Assembly (NCBI GenBank): GCA_035560815.1
Contig: DATMYR010000088.1
Location: 1 to 64,000, forward strand
DNA from: UBA5314 sp035560815
GTDB lineage: Bacteria > Bacillota > Syntrophomonadia > Syntrophomonadales > Syntrophomonadaceae
DNA length: 64,000 nt
Reading direction: 5' to 3'
In this document: piece after piece, positions 44,914 to 53,860 of the stretch
Position numbering within the stretch: position 1 is the stretch's first letter
Layout of the letters: each line of letters starts with the position of its first letter
The notes under the pieces: generated by a model
The model's input: only the letters and a program-made list of their open reading frames with translations
What the model was told of the DNA's origin: nothing
Databases searched by the model: none
Program-made: the position numbers and the translations under genes

Positions 44914-45021
44914 GGGGACATTCCTTACCGCTACGAGAAGGTATTACGCCGAAATTAGAGGAATGCAAAATATAATAAGGACCTTTCAGATTATTTAAAG
45001 ATAGGGGGAAGGTGTGTCCCC
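44914..45021. repeat. 107-bp-class intergenic repeat, copy C (inverted)
   Basis: GGGGACATTCCTTACCGC (44914-44931) to GGGGAAGGTGTGTCCCC (45005-45021); 108 bp in the opposite orientation to copies A, B and D. It ends seven bases before the ribosome site of the radical SAM gene, so it forms most of that gene's leader. Confidence 0.85.
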
Positions 45022-45041
45022 CAACCTTGGAGGTAAATTAT

Positions 45042-46046
45042 ATGCACCTTTCATGGAATATTACCAACCAGTGTAACATGTTGTGCGAACACTGCTATCG
45101 AGATGCAGGCAACCGCCTGGAGGATGAGCTGGACACTGAACAGGGGAAAAAACTTATCAGCGAGATAAAACAGGCCGGTTTCCAAATGATGATTTTCAGC
45201 GGTGGTGAACCGCTCATGCGCTCCGATTTGTTCGAACTGGGTTCCTATGCGAAAGAACAAGGGCTCAGGCCGGTCCTGGGCAGCAACGGCACCCTGATTG
45301 ACAGGAATGCCGCCCTGGAATTGAAGAAGGCTGGATTTTTGGCGGCCGGGATAAGTATTGACAGCCTGGTGGCGGAGAAGAACGACCAATTCAGGAAACT
45401 CGAACATGCTTTTGAGCTGACCATGAACGGCATTGAGAACCTCAAAGCAGCCGGCATACCTTTTCAAATCCACACCACAGTGATGGATTGGAATGTGGAA
45501 GAGCTGGAAGATATCGCGGATTTCGCAGTGAAGATAGGAGCCCGGGCTTACCACGTTTTTTTTCTGGTGCCTACCGGACGGGGAGCTCAGATTGAGGATG
45601 AAGCATTACGGGTTGCTCAATATGAGAAAACCCTGGCGCGTTTGATGGAGAAGCAAAAAAAGGTTTCCATTGAGATTAAGCCCACCTGTGCGCCGCAGTT
45701 TATGCGGGTTGCTGATAAAAAAGGCATGGATCTTCGCTTTAGCAAAGGCTGCCTGGCCGGTGTCAGCTATTGTATTATCAGCCCCCGGGGGGATGTGCAA
45801 CCCTGTGCCTATTTGAATATTCCCCTGGGGAATGTAAAAAAGAAACCTTTTGACCAAATCTGGCATGAAAACCAGTTGCTAGCTGAGCTTCGAACATTTG
45901 AATACAAAGGCAAATGTGGCATATGTGACTACAAGGAAAAGTGCGGTGGCTGTCGGGCTCGCGCCTACTACTATAGTGGTGGGGATTATATGGCTGAAGA
46001 CACCTGGTGCCTCTATCGCCCCCGAGAAGTGAGGCAGGATGGGTAG
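45042..46046 (+). CDS. Radical SAM heme-synthesis protein (NirJ/AhbC-like)
   Basis: This 334-residue enzyme has the radical SAM cluster C-x3-C-x2-C (Cys11, 15, 18) and a C-terminal SPASM-type Cys cluster (CGICDYKEKCGGCRARAYYY...CLY). It resembles NirJ, AhbC and AhbD. In the siroheme-dependent path AhbC removes acetate side chains and AhbD oxidises propionates to vinyls. Only one such gene is here; the flanking AhbA/B homologues fit AhbC best (inference). The start is the ATG at 45042 after TTGGAGG; it overlaps the next gene by 8 bases. Confidence 0.87.
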   Translation: MHLSWNITNQCNMLCEHCYRDAGNRLEDELDTEQGKKLISEIKQAGFQMMIFSGGEPLMRSDLFELGSYAKEQGLRPVLGSNGTLIDRNAALELKKAGFLAAGISIDSLVAEKNDQFRKLEHAFELTMNGIENLKAAGIPFQIHTTVMDWNVEELEDIADFAVKIGARAYHVFFLVPTGRGAQIEDEALRVAQYEKTLARLMEKQKKVSIEIKPTCAPQFMRVADKKGMDLRFSKGCLAGVSYCIISPRGDVQPCAYLNIPLGNVKKKPFDQIWHENQLLAELRTFEYKGKCGICDYKEKCGGCRARAYYYSGGDYMAEDTWCLYRPREVRQDG

Positions 46047-46515
46047 AGCTGAATTGGACCAGGTGGACAGGGCGCTTTTAAATCGAATTCAAGAAAATTT
46101 TCCTCTGACGGCCCGGCCTTACCAGGAGCTGGCCCTGAACATGGATCTGCCCGAGGAAGAGGTAATAACCCGCTTGCAGCGTTTGAAGGATTCTGGAGTG
46201 ATTCGCAGAATTGGCGCGGTGTTTGATTCAAGTCACATGGGTTATTTTTCCACGTTATGTGCCTGCCAGGTGCCGGAAGAGCGGATCGATGAGGTGGCTG
46301 CTATCATCACCCGGGAGTCGGGGGTCACCCATAACTACCAGCGGGATCACACCTGGAATTTATGGTTTACCCTGACTGCTCCAGGAAAAAAAACGGCCCA
46401 ACAAATCATCAGTCGCCTGGAGCGTGATACGGGGGTTGCCATTGAAAATATGCCCACGACCAAGGTATATAAGATAAAAGTTTCCTTTGAAATAGGTGGA
46501 ACAGATGTACTATGA
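46039..46515 (+). CDS. ahbA: Siroheme decarboxylase subunit AhbA-like (Lrp/AsnC fold)
   Basis: A 158-residue protein with an AsnC-like winged helix (DRALLNRIQENFPL...SGVIRRIGAVFDSSHMGY) and a RAM-like C-terminal domain with the HNYQRDHTWNLWFT segment found in siroheme decarboxylases. With AhbB it would convert siroheme to 12,18-didecarboxysiroheme. The context in a heme operon argues against an ordinary regulator. Confidence 0.88.
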   Translation: MGRAELDQVDRALLNRIQENFPLTARPYQELALNMDLPEEEVITRLQRLKDSGVIRRIGAVFDSSHMGYFSTLCACQVPEERIDEVAAIITRESGVTHNYQRDHTWNLWFTLTAPGKKTAQQIISRLERDTGVAIENMPTTKVYKIKVSFEIGGTDVL

Positions 46516-47005
46516 TGATGATGTTGATATCATCCAGCTGGTGCAAGGTGATATACCTTTGCAGTCCAACCCCTACCAGGAGCTAGCGGACAAGCTGGGT
46601 ATCAGTGAAGAGGCGGTTGTCGAACGTCTAAAAGGGATGATGGACCGGGGACTGATCAGGCGTTTTGGGGCGGTTCTGCGCCACCAGAAAGCCGGGTTTG
46701 TGCTGAATGCCATGGTTGCCTGGAAGGCCACTCCCGGACGGGAGGACCAAGCCGGGAACATCCTGGCCGGATATCGCCAGGTTACGCATTGTTATCTTCG
46801 CGATGTGCCAGAGGAGTTTGGCTACAACCTGTTTACCATGATCCATGCTCATTCGGAAGAGGAACTGGCGTCTTTGCTGGCCTGCATGGTCAAAGACAGC
46901 GGGCTGCAGGAATACCTGGTAATCAGAAGCATTCGCGAGTTTAAAAAGACCAGTATGCAATACCTGCTCAAACCAGGTGCTTATTTAGGGGATAGCGAGG
47001 ATTAG
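46505..47005 (+). CDS. ahbB: Siroheme decarboxylase subunit AhbB-like
   Basis: The 166-residue partner of AhbA has the parallel layout: NPYQELADKLGISEEAVVERLKGMM, then RRFGAVLRHQKAGF and THCYLRDVPEEFGYNLFTMIH. It overlaps ahbA by 11 bases. The ATG at 46505 has AGGTGG just upstream; an in-frame GTG at 46496 lies in the ribosome site. Confidence 0.88.
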   Translation: MYYDDDVDIIQLVQGDIPLQSNPYQELADKLGISEEAVVERLKGMMDRGLIRRFGAVLRHQKAGFVLNAMVAWKATPGREDQAGNILAGYRQVTHCYLRDVPEEFGYNLFTMIHAHSEEELASLLACMVKDSGLQEYLVIRSIREFKKTSMQYLLKPGAYLGDSED

Positions 47006-47007
47006 AT

Positions 47008-48306
47008 ATGTTGAGAAACCAGCGCTCTACACAGCTTTTTCAGACTGCCCAAACCTATATTCCCGGAGGGGTGAACAGTCCGGTTCGGGCTTTTAAAGCG
47101 GTGGGGATGGATCCTCTTTTTATCAAAGAGGCTCATGGCAGCCGGGTGATAGATGTAGATGAAAACGAATATATTGATTACGTGGGTTCTTGGGGGCCAT
47201 TGATTCTAGGCCACAGTCATCCCCGGATTGTAGAAGCTATCCAAGAGGCTGCGGTTCTGGGCACCAGTTACGGTGCTCCCTGTGCGGGGGAAGTTGAACT
47301 GGCTTGTACCATTTGCCAGGCTATTCCTTCCATGGAAAAGGTGCGGATGGTTAGTTCCGGGACCGAAGCTACGATGAGCGCTGTTCGCCTGGCCCGGGCT
47401 TTCACGGGTCGTTCCCGGATCATAAAGTTTATCGGCTGCTATCATGGACATGGAGACAGCTTTCTGATTAAAGCCGGCTCAGGTCTTCTTACATCGGGGG
47501 TACCGAGCAGCCCAGGAGTGCCGGCTGCGCTGGCTGATCTCACTCTGGTAGCTGATTATAATGATCTCTCTACGGTGGATAAGCTGTTCGACTTGTTTGG
47601 ACAGGATATCGCTGCAGTCATTGTTGAACCAGTGGTCGGGAATATGGGGTTGGTTTTGCCCGATCAAGGATTTTTGTCAGGACTCAGGGATATTACCAGG
47701 CAGTACGGAAGCCTGCTGATTTTTGATGAAGTGATTACCGGATTTAGACTAACCTTTGGTGGGTTTCAAAATATCATCGGTATACAACCTGACCTGACTA
47801 CCCTGGGCAAGATTATTGGCGGCGGGTTGCCGGTCGGTGCCTATGGGGGCCGGCGGGACATTATGGACCGGATCTCCCCGCAGGGGGATGTATACCAGGC
47901 TGGCACCTTGTCAGGGAATCCGCTCGCTATGGCTGCCGGGTTGACCACATTGAAAATCCTGAAAGAAGAGGCCTGCTATGCAAAGTTGGAAGAACTGGGG
48001 CAGGTCCTGGTCAGCAGAATGAGGGAAGTGTTCGAAGCCCACGCTTATAGTGCCACGATTAACCAGTTAGGTTCAATGTTCTCGATCTTTTTTACCAAAA
48101 GACCTGTGGCCAAGTATGAGGATGTTATGACTTGCGACACCGAGGCGTATGCCAAGTTTTTCAGAGCCTTGTTGCAAGAGGGGATTTATCTGCCTCCTGC
48201 TCAATTTGAAGTAGCTTTTGTCTCTTGTGCGCATGGTTTGCAGGATTTGGCGCAAACCATTGAAGGTGTAGACAGGGCTTTGGACAGACTGGTGAAGGAA
48301 TCTTAA
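47008..48306 (+). CDS. hemL: Glutamate-1-semialdehyde 2,1-aminomutase
   Basis: This 432-residue PLP enzyme makes 5-aminolevulinate from the HemA product. GGVNSPVRAFKAVG, GSWGPLILGHSHP, the PLP lysine of TLGKIIGGGLPVGAYGG and SGNPLAMAAG are seen. It follows ahbB by two bases and ends the cluster. With HemA, B, C, the CobA-HemD fusion and precorrin-2 dehydrogenase, the whole route to siroheme is here. Confidence 0.95.
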   Translation: MLRNQRSTQLFQTAQTYIPGGVNSPVRAFKAVGMDPLFIKEAHGSRVIDVDENEYIDYVGSWGPLILGHSHPRIVEAIQEAAVLGTSYGAPCAGEVELACTICQAIPSMEKVRMVSSGTEATMSAVRLARAFTGRSRIIKFIGCYHGHGDSFLIKAGSGLLTSGVPSSPGVPAALADLTLVADYNDLSTVDKLFDLFGQDIAAVIVEPVVGNMGLVLPDQGFLSGLRDITRQYGSLLIFDEVITGFRLTFGGFQNIIGIQPDLTTLGKIIGGGLPVGAYGGRRDIMDRISPQGDVYQAGTLSGNPLAMAAGLTTLKILKEEACYAKLEELGQVLVSRMREVFEAHAYSATINQLGSMFSIFFTKRPVAKYEDVMTCDTEAYAKFFRALLQEGIYLPPAQFEVAFVSCAHGLQDLAQTIEGVDRALDRLVKES

Positions 48307-48414
48307 GTCAGGAAGAGGTAGAGTGAAATCGTATTCTTGTTCATGACTGCCCTTACCAAGTAATAACACGGGTGGGATGCGGTTTCAGACCCGCCATTGT
48401 TAAGGAGGATATCC

Positions 48415-49215
48415 ATGGATTTGCCAGACCAATGGGGGGGCTTTATCAAGCAATTTCAGGTTCTCAGTGGTATCGACCTGCTTGCATATAAGCGACCGCA
48501 AATGGAGAGAAGAATTAATAGCTTCATGCGTTCGGTAAATTCACCCAATTATGCGGCATTTATCGAACTTCTGAAAAATGACCGTGAAGTATTACGCAGA
48601 TTTCTTGATCACCTCACGATAAATGTCTCCGAGTTCTTTCGCAATATACAACAGTGGCAAATTCTCGAACGAGAAATTCTACCGAATTTGTTGGAACAAC
48701 GCTCCTCCCTGCGATTATGGAGCGCGGGTTGCTCGACAGGGGAAGAGGTTTATTCACTGGCTATGATGCTCAAAGAAAAGGGCATTCATCCACAGGATCG
48801 GATTCTGGCAACCGATATTGATCGGGAGGTTTTGGAAAAAGGCGGGCAGGGGCTCTATTCCAAGAAGGCAGTAGAAGGTGTGGCCCAGCCTATCAGGGAT
48901 CGATATTTCACACCTGATGGCAGCATGTACCGGGTTCATGCCGATCTGCGCAAGATGGTTCGATTTGAACGCCATGATCTGTTGAAGGATCGATTCCTTC
49001 CTGACCAGGACTTGATCCTGTGCAGGAATGTGGTCATTTATTTTACTGAGGAGACCAAACAGATCCTTTATCGAAAATTTGCGGCTGCTTTACGTCCCGG
49101 TGGGATTCTTTTTATCGGTAGCACTGAACAGATTTTTCAAGCTCGAGAACTGGGCCTGAAGCCCCTGGCTACCTTTTTCTACCGAAAAGAATCTGGTCTG
49201 GGAATAAAAAACTAA
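48415..49215 (+). CDS. cheR: CheR-type protein-glutamate methyltransferase
   Basis: A 266-residue protein with the CheR N-terminal helical domain (about 1-75) and SAM-binding domain (LWSAGCSTGEEVYSLAMML; ILATDIDREVLEKGGQGLY; LILCRNVVIYF). It methylates glutamates of chemoreceptors. No other chemotaxis genes are in the window, so partners are unknown. AAGGAGGATAT precedes the ATG at 48415. Confidence 0.92.
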   Translation: MDLPDQWGGFIKQFQVLSGIDLLAYKRPQMERRINSFMRSVNSPNYAAFIELLKNDREVLRRFLDHLTINVSEFFRNIQQWQILEREILPNLLEQRSSLRLWSAGCSTGEEVYSLAMMLKEKGIHPQDRILATDIDREVLEKGGQGLYSKKAVEGVAQPIRDRYFTPDGSMYRVHADLRKMVRFERHDLLKDRFLPDQDLILCRNVVIYFTEETKQILYRKFAAALRPGGILFIGSTEQIFQARELGLKPLATFFYRKESGLGIKN

Positions 49216-49329
49216 TTATATTCCAAGGACACAAAAAGCAGGAAATCAAACTTTCATATCGAACCATATTTATTGATGTGCAATTTTGACAGACTACCTT
49301 GTACTCGTTTCGTCAATTGAGACGGTAAA

Positions 49330-49345
49330 ATTGCCGTAGGGCAAC
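49330..49345. promoter_or_regulatory. Palindrome 3, candidate activator site before etfB
   Basis: ATTGC-CGTAGG-GCAAC has the same arms and 6-base spacer as the two palindromes at 4369 and 4421. It is centred about 108 bases before the etfB start. I find no good -24/-12 promoter between it and etfB. Confidence 0.5.
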
Positions 49346-49445
49346 GCATATACATTCTTTCATGGGGGTGGTTTAGTAGAAATCAGTGGCTGCGAGTAAC
49401 ATATTAATGATCCCAAATTCAATTAGTTGAAAAGGAGGAATGAAC

Positions 49446-50198
49446 TTGAAGGTTGTAGTGTGTGTTAAACAGACATTTGACACCGAGGCAAAAATCGAGT
49501 TGAAAGACGGCAAGATTTCGGATGCGGGTATCAATCTTATTATTAATCCGTATGACGAGGTAGCTGTGGAAGGTGCTATTCAGCTAAAGGAAAAAGGCGT
49601 GGCGACTGAAGTAGTCGTTATTTCCGCCGGTGCTGACAAAGCTATGGACGCCATTCGTACTGCTCTGGCCATGGGCGCCGACCGGGGCATTCTGGTAACT
49701 CAGGACACAGCAGCTGACGAGTATGCCAGAGCGGTTGCTTTAGCCGCAGCCATCAAAGGCGAAAATCCTGACCTGGTTCTCGCAGGCCATGTTGCAGCTG
49801 ATGATGGAGCTTCCCAAGTTCCCACCCGTATTGCAGAGATTCTTGGCTTACCCCATGTAAATGTAATTACTGCTATTGAGATCGCTGGCGGCAAGGCAAC
49901 CTGCACCAGTGAAGCTGATGGCGGAACCCAGGTAACCGAAGTTGCTGTCCCGGCTGTTATCTCCAGCCAGGTAAGTTGGAATGAGCCTCGCTATCCTTCT
50001 ATGAAGGGGATCATGGCTGCCAAGAAGAAACCTGTTGCCACGGTTGCTGCTGCTGCCGCGGAAAACAAGACCAAAATCATCGAATTCAGCTTACCGCCCG
50101 CCAAGCAGGCTGGTATTAAGCTTGAAGATGAGCCCGAAGTGGTCGCTACCAAGCTGGCTGACTGGATGAAGAATACTGTGAAAGTTGAAGTAAAATAG
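49446..50198 (+). CDS. etfB: Electron transfer flavoprotein subunit beta
   Basis: The 250-residue subunit binds AMP or, in bifurcating types, a second FAD. VVVCVKQTFDTEAKI, NPYDEVAVEGAIQLKE and VLAGHVAADDGASQVPTRIAEILG are typical. AAGGAGG at 49432-49438 favours the TTG at 49446 (MKVVVCV, the usual start) over an ATG at 49440 that abuts it. It carries electrons from acyl-CoA dehydrogenase to the membrane FeS oxidoreductase downstream. Confidence 0.93.
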   Translation: MKVVVCVKQTFDTEAKIELKDGKISDAGINLIINPYDEVAVEGAIQLKEKGVATEVVVISAGADKAMDAIRTALAMGADRGILVTQDTAADEYARAVALAAAIKGENPDLVLAGHVAADDGASQVPTRIAEILGLPHVNVITAIEIAGGKATCTSEADGGTQVTEVAVPAVISSQVSWNEPRYPSMKGIMAAKKKPVATVAAAAAENKTKIIEFSLPPAKQAGIKLEDEPEVVATKLADWMKNTVKVEVK

Positions 50199-50232
50199 TT
50201 GACTTCAAATTGATGAATAAGGAGGGTACTTG

Positions 50233-51186
50233 ATGGCTGGGACATGGGTATTTGTAGAACAAAGAGATGGTAATATACGGAAAGTCACCTATGAGATGCT
50301 TTCTCAGGCCAAGAAATTGGGCGATGAGGTAAGCGCAGTCGTATTCGGCAAAGGCGTTGAGGCCTTAGCTCCTGAGTTTGCCAAGTTTGGCGCCGAAAAG
50401 GTATATGTAGTGGAAGACGATGTGTTTGCCGCCTACAATACCGGTGCTTATGTTGCACAAATTATTGCAATGATCAATGAATTTAAGCCAAATGCAGTGT
50501 TCTTTGCCCATAGTTTTAACGGCAGAGATTTTGCTTCCCGTCTGGCCCAGAAACTGGATATCGGTCTGGCTACCGATGCTATTGGGGTAGAACTCAGTGC
50601 AGGCAAAGGCGTATTCACTCGTTCCATTTATGCTGGAAAAGTACTGACCAAGGTTGAAATCACCACCAGTCCTGTTCTGGCGACCATCCGTCCAGGCGTT
50701 TTCGAAGTGGCTGATGGTGCAGCTGCTGGTGCCGTTGTAAAACCGGCTGTAGCCGCCGCTGCTGGCGATGTATATCAGACTGTAAAGAGTTTTGTGGCCA
50801 CGGTTTCCGCTCGTCCCGAGTTGAATGAAGCTGCGGTTGTAGTATCTGGCGGTCGTGGATGTAAAGGACCCGAAGGTATTGCCCTGGTTGAGCAGCTGGC
50901 AGACATGCTGGGTGCTGCTGTTGGCGGTTCCCGTGCGTCTATAGACTCCGGCTGGCTGGGTCATGAACTCCAGGTAGGCCAGACCGGCAAGGTTGTAAAT
51001 CCCAACCTGTATATCGCCGCTGGTATTTCCGGTGCTATTCAGCATCTGGCTGGAATGTCTTCCTCAAAGTTTATTGCAGCAATTAACACTGACACAGAAG
51101 CACCCATATTTAATGTATCTGACTACGGTGTAGTCGCCGACCTGTTTAAGGTCATCCCCACCCTGATGAGCGAATTAAAGAAATAA
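50233..51186 (+). CDS. etfA: Electron transfer flavoprotein subunit alpha
   Basis: This 317-residue FAD subunit has the C-terminal FAD domain VSGGRGCKGPEG...VGGSRASIDSGWL...QVGQTGKVVNPNLYIAAGISGAIQHLAGM. AAGGAGGG precedes the ATG at 50233. A perfect 14-bp hairpin separates it from the membrane partner. Confidence 0.95.
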   Translation: MAGTWVFVEQRDGNIRKVTYEMLSQAKKLGDEVSAVVFGKGVEALAPEFAKFGAEKVYVVEDDVFAAYNTGAYVAQIIAMINEFKPNAVFFAHSFNGRDFASRLAQKLDIGLATDAIGVELSAGKGVFTRSIYAGKVLTKVEITTSPVLATIRPGVFEVADGAAAGAVVKPAVAAAAGDVYQTVKSFVATVSARPELNEAAVVVSGGRGCKGPEGIALVEQLADMLGAAVGGSRASIDSGWLGHELQVGQTGKVVNPNLYIAAGISGAIQHLAGMSSSKFIAAINTDTEAPIFNVSDYGVVADLFKVIPTLMSELKK

Positions 51187-51223
51187 TTGCACCAGGGTTC
51201 TTTCCGGAGAGGAGAATGTTCTT

Positions 51224-51255
51224 TACTGGATATGCGAAGCATCGCATATCCAGTA
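51224..51255 (+). other. Intercistronic hairpin between etfA and FeS oxidoreductase
   Basis: TACTGGATATGCGA and TCGCATATCCAGTA form a perfect 14-bp stem with loop AGCA. No T run follows. It may stabilise etfBA mRNA or set the ratio of soluble to membrane protein. Confidence 0.75.
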
Positions 51256-51289
51256 TTACTCCGGTTTTGTTTGAGGAGGGAATTATATA

Positions 51290-53449
51290 ATGATATTCGG
51301 TTATGAACCATTGGAAGGTGGATATGAAGTTCCAATGCGTATGGTTGGAGCCAATATTCACTATGAATGGCTGATCTACATCCTGATGTTTATTCCCATT
51401 GGCATATTCCTGTATGGTATGTACAAGAAAATACAGGTTTGGATGCTGGCCAAAGGGGAAATCCATCGCAATGACCAGATAGGCCAGCGCATCTGGTCCT
51501 GGTTCGTTTATTCAGTAGCCCAAGCCAGGGTTATTAGGAAGCCGTTGGCAGGATGGATGCATGCCTTCCTGTTCTGGGGTTTCTTCATCTTGGCTATGGC
51601 GGCCGGGCTGGATGCTTCACACAACGCTATCGGCTGGCCCCTATTAGAGAATAACCTCTATATAGGAATGTCCTTTGTGGTTGACCTGCTGGGCTTCCTG
51701 GCCCTTATTGGAATCATTGTCCTGGCCTTTATCAGGTACGTGCAGAAACCGGAACGTCTGAATGACACCAACTCTGCAGATGGATGGATGATTCTTTTAA
51801 TTTTTGTCATTCTCTTGACCGGCTACTTCATTGAAGGTCTGAGAATTGCAGCCCAGATTAGAATGTCCACGACTATGGACCAGATCCTTTATGAAAAATC
51901 AGCTTCACCCTTTGGCTGGATTTTCGCTCAGATGTTCCTGGGTGGAAGTTTGAACGGCGATCCCAGCGGATTCCTGGTATGGCATCGTATCCTGTGGTGG
52001 TTCCACATGGTTCTTGCCTTTACCTTTGTTGCTCTGGTACCGTTCAGCAAACTGTGGCATATTTTTGCCAGCATGTTCAACTATGCCTTCCGTGATCTCG
52101 GCCCTTCAGCCTGCCGGATGGTAGATAATATTGAAGAAGCCACTTCCTTCGGCGTAGAGAAGATTGAAGAGTTTGGTTGGAAGGACCTTCTGGACCTGGA
52201 TGCTTGTATTCGCTGCGGTCGCTGTCAGGAGAACTGCCCGGCCTATAATACCGGCAAGCATCTGAATCCTAAAATTACCCTTATTCAGGCTATGAAAAAG
52301 CACCTGGATGCAAAGACTCCCTATTTGCTAGAGGCCAAAGCCAGTGGCGTATCAGCCGATGTTGAAGAAATGGCTATGACCGAAGAAGCTGCCGAGGAAG
52401 TTAATCCCATGGATGTCAGCCTCATCTATGATGTAGTCACAACCGACGTGATATGGGATTGCACCAACTGCCGGGCTTGTATGGAACACTGCCCCATGTT
52501 TATCGAGCATATACCCAAGATTATTGAAATGCGCCGCAACCTGGTTTTGTGGCAGGGTGATATGCCCAGTGAAGCGCAGATGGCTTTTACCAACATGGAG
52601 CGCAACTACAATCCCTGGGGAGTTGGCTATGCCAATCGAGCCAAATGGTTGGATGAAAGAGGCGTCAGAGATATCGTCAACCTGCTTCCGGAAGATGGCA
52701 AGGAATTTGAATATCTGCTTTATGCCGGTTGCGCAGTATCCTTTGATGATCGTTACAAGAAGGTTGGCGAATCCCTGGTTAGGTTGCTGAACAAAGCTGG
52801 GGTCAGCTTCGGCTACCTGGGTGTGGAAGAATACTGCTGTGGTGACTCGGCGCGCAGATTGGGCAACGAGTACCTGTACCAGACCCTGGTTAACCAGAAC
52901 TTAGAGTCCTTTAACAACTATGGCGTGAAAAAGATCATCGTTGTTTGCCCGCACGGTTACAATGCATTGAAGAATGAATACCCGCAAATGGGCGGCAACT
53001 TTGAAGTGTACCATTACACTGAGATCCTGGCCAAACTGGTTGCTGAAGGCAAGCTCAAAGCCAGCAAAGCTCTGGGTTCCAAGATCACTTATCATGATTC
53101 CTGCTTCCTGGGTCGCCACAATACCATTTATCAGGATCCCAGGTCGGTCCTTAAAGCCTGCGGCACTTCCCTGATTGAAATTGAAAAGGGAAAAGAATTT
53201 GGATTCTGCTGTGGTGCTGGCGGTGGACGCATGTGGATGGAAGAACATGCTGCGGAAAGAGATGGAGTTCAGTACAAACGTATTAATGATACCAGAACCG
53301 ATCAACTCCTGGTACCCGATCCGGAGATGATCGTCACCAACTGCCCCTTCTGCCTGACTATGATTAGTGATGGCGTGAAAGGTGCGGAGAAGGAAGAGCA
53401 GACCAAGGTCTTCGATGTGGCCGAGGTTCTCTGGAAAGCCGTAGAATAA
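51290..53449 (+). CDS. Membrane FeS oxidoreductase (Etf:quinone-type, HdrDE-like)
   Basis: A 719-residue fusion. A NarI-like N-terminal half has about five to six membrane helices (first near 27-47, last near 232-252). Two [4Fe-4S] motifs follow (CIRCGRCQENCP from Cys306 and CTNCRACMEHCP from Cys391), then two CCG domains (CC at 516-517 and CC at 640-641) as in heterodisulfide reductase. Such proteins next to etfBA are proposed in Syntrophomonas to oxidise reduced Etf and feed the quinone pool (established proposal). The first helices contain several histidines that could bind heme. GAGGAGG precedes the ATG. Confidence 0.92.
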   Translation: MIFGYEPLEGGYEVPMRMVGANIHYEWLIYILMFIPIGIFLYGMYKKIQVWMLAKGEIHRNDQIGQRIWSWFVYSVAQARVIRKPLAGWMHAFLFWGFFILAMAAGLDASHNAIGWPLLENNLYIGMSFVVDLLGFLALIGIIVLAFIRYVQKPERLNDTNSADGWMILLIFVILLTGYFIEGLRIAAQIRMSTTMDQILYEKSASPFGWIFAQMFLGGSLNGDPSGFLVWHRILWWFHMVLAFTFVALVPFSKLWHIFASMFNYAFRDLGPSACRMVDNIEEATSFGVEKIEEFGWKDLLDLDACIRCGRCQENCPAYNTGKHLNPKITLIQAMKKHLDAKTPYLLEAKASGVSADVEEMAMTEEAAEEVNPMDVSLIYDVVTTDVIWDCTNCRACMEHCPMFIEHIPKIIEMRRNLVLWQGDMPSEAQMAFTNMERNYNPWGVGYANRAKWLDERGVRDIVNLLPEDGKEFEYLLYAGCAVSFDDRYKKVGESLVRLLNKAGVSFGYLGVEEYCCGDSARRLGNEYLYQTLVNQNLESFNNYGVKKIIVVCPHGYNALKNEYPQMGGNFEVYHYTEILAKLVAEGKLKASKALGSKITYHDSCFLGRHNTIYQDPRSVLKACGTSLIEIEKGKEFGFCCGAGGGRMWMEEHAAERDGVQYKRINDTRTDQLLVPDPEMIVTNCPFCLTMISDGVKGAEKEEQTKVFDVAEVLWKAVE

Positions 53450-53462
53450 TAATCGAGGTCAA

Positions 53463-53490
53463 GAAGGAGCCCTCCGGGGCTCCTTCTCAC
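53463..53490 (+). terminator. Terminator of the etf operon
   Basis: GAAGGAGCC and GGCTCCTTC form a 9-bp stem around CTCCGG, followed by TCACCTTCTTCTTT. Confidence 0.75.
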
Positions 53491-53860
53491 CTTCTTCTTT
53501 AATAATATCTGCAGTGATATTTGAAGCATTTACTCACATCTTACTTCACACCTTTTTCGAAAAACCTACAGCAACATTAGCATCTCAAACCAGGTTGAAC
53601 GCAACTAGATATAACAATATGGAATATTCTGCGCCGGGTTGGAATAACAAAATGGTAGAAAGCGCCATGCTTTAGTGCCGTTATTTGGCGTACGGCCGAC
53701 CTTTCATGCCGCAATCCATTTGTAAGAGGGGATCAGCAAGCCACCTCCGTCTAGAGGCAGATTTGTCTATCGCCTATGTAGGATTTCAACAGAGCTTCAT
53801 CATGCAAGAAAGAGAATAGCGTTGAAGTGTTTTTAGGTTTGCGAGGGGGGGAGTAATTAG
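53491..53860. other. Intergenic stretch without a recognised gene
   Basis: About 370 bases. I see no ORF with a ribosome site, no tRNA and none of the dispersed repeats. TTGAAC (53595-53600), 17 bases, TATGGA (53618-53623) is a weak promoter candidate for the next gene, which would then have a leader of over 200 bases. Confidence 0.4.

Noticed and set aside
49399..49416. TGGCTGCGAGTAACAT as a sigma-54 promoter of etfB
   Set aside because: The -24 part is passable but the -12 part has AACAT in place of TTGCA, and the essential GC is missing.
50365..51045. 226-codon ORF on the minus strand inside etfA
   Set aside because: It is a shadow of etfA, whose conserved domains and ribosome site are unambiguous.
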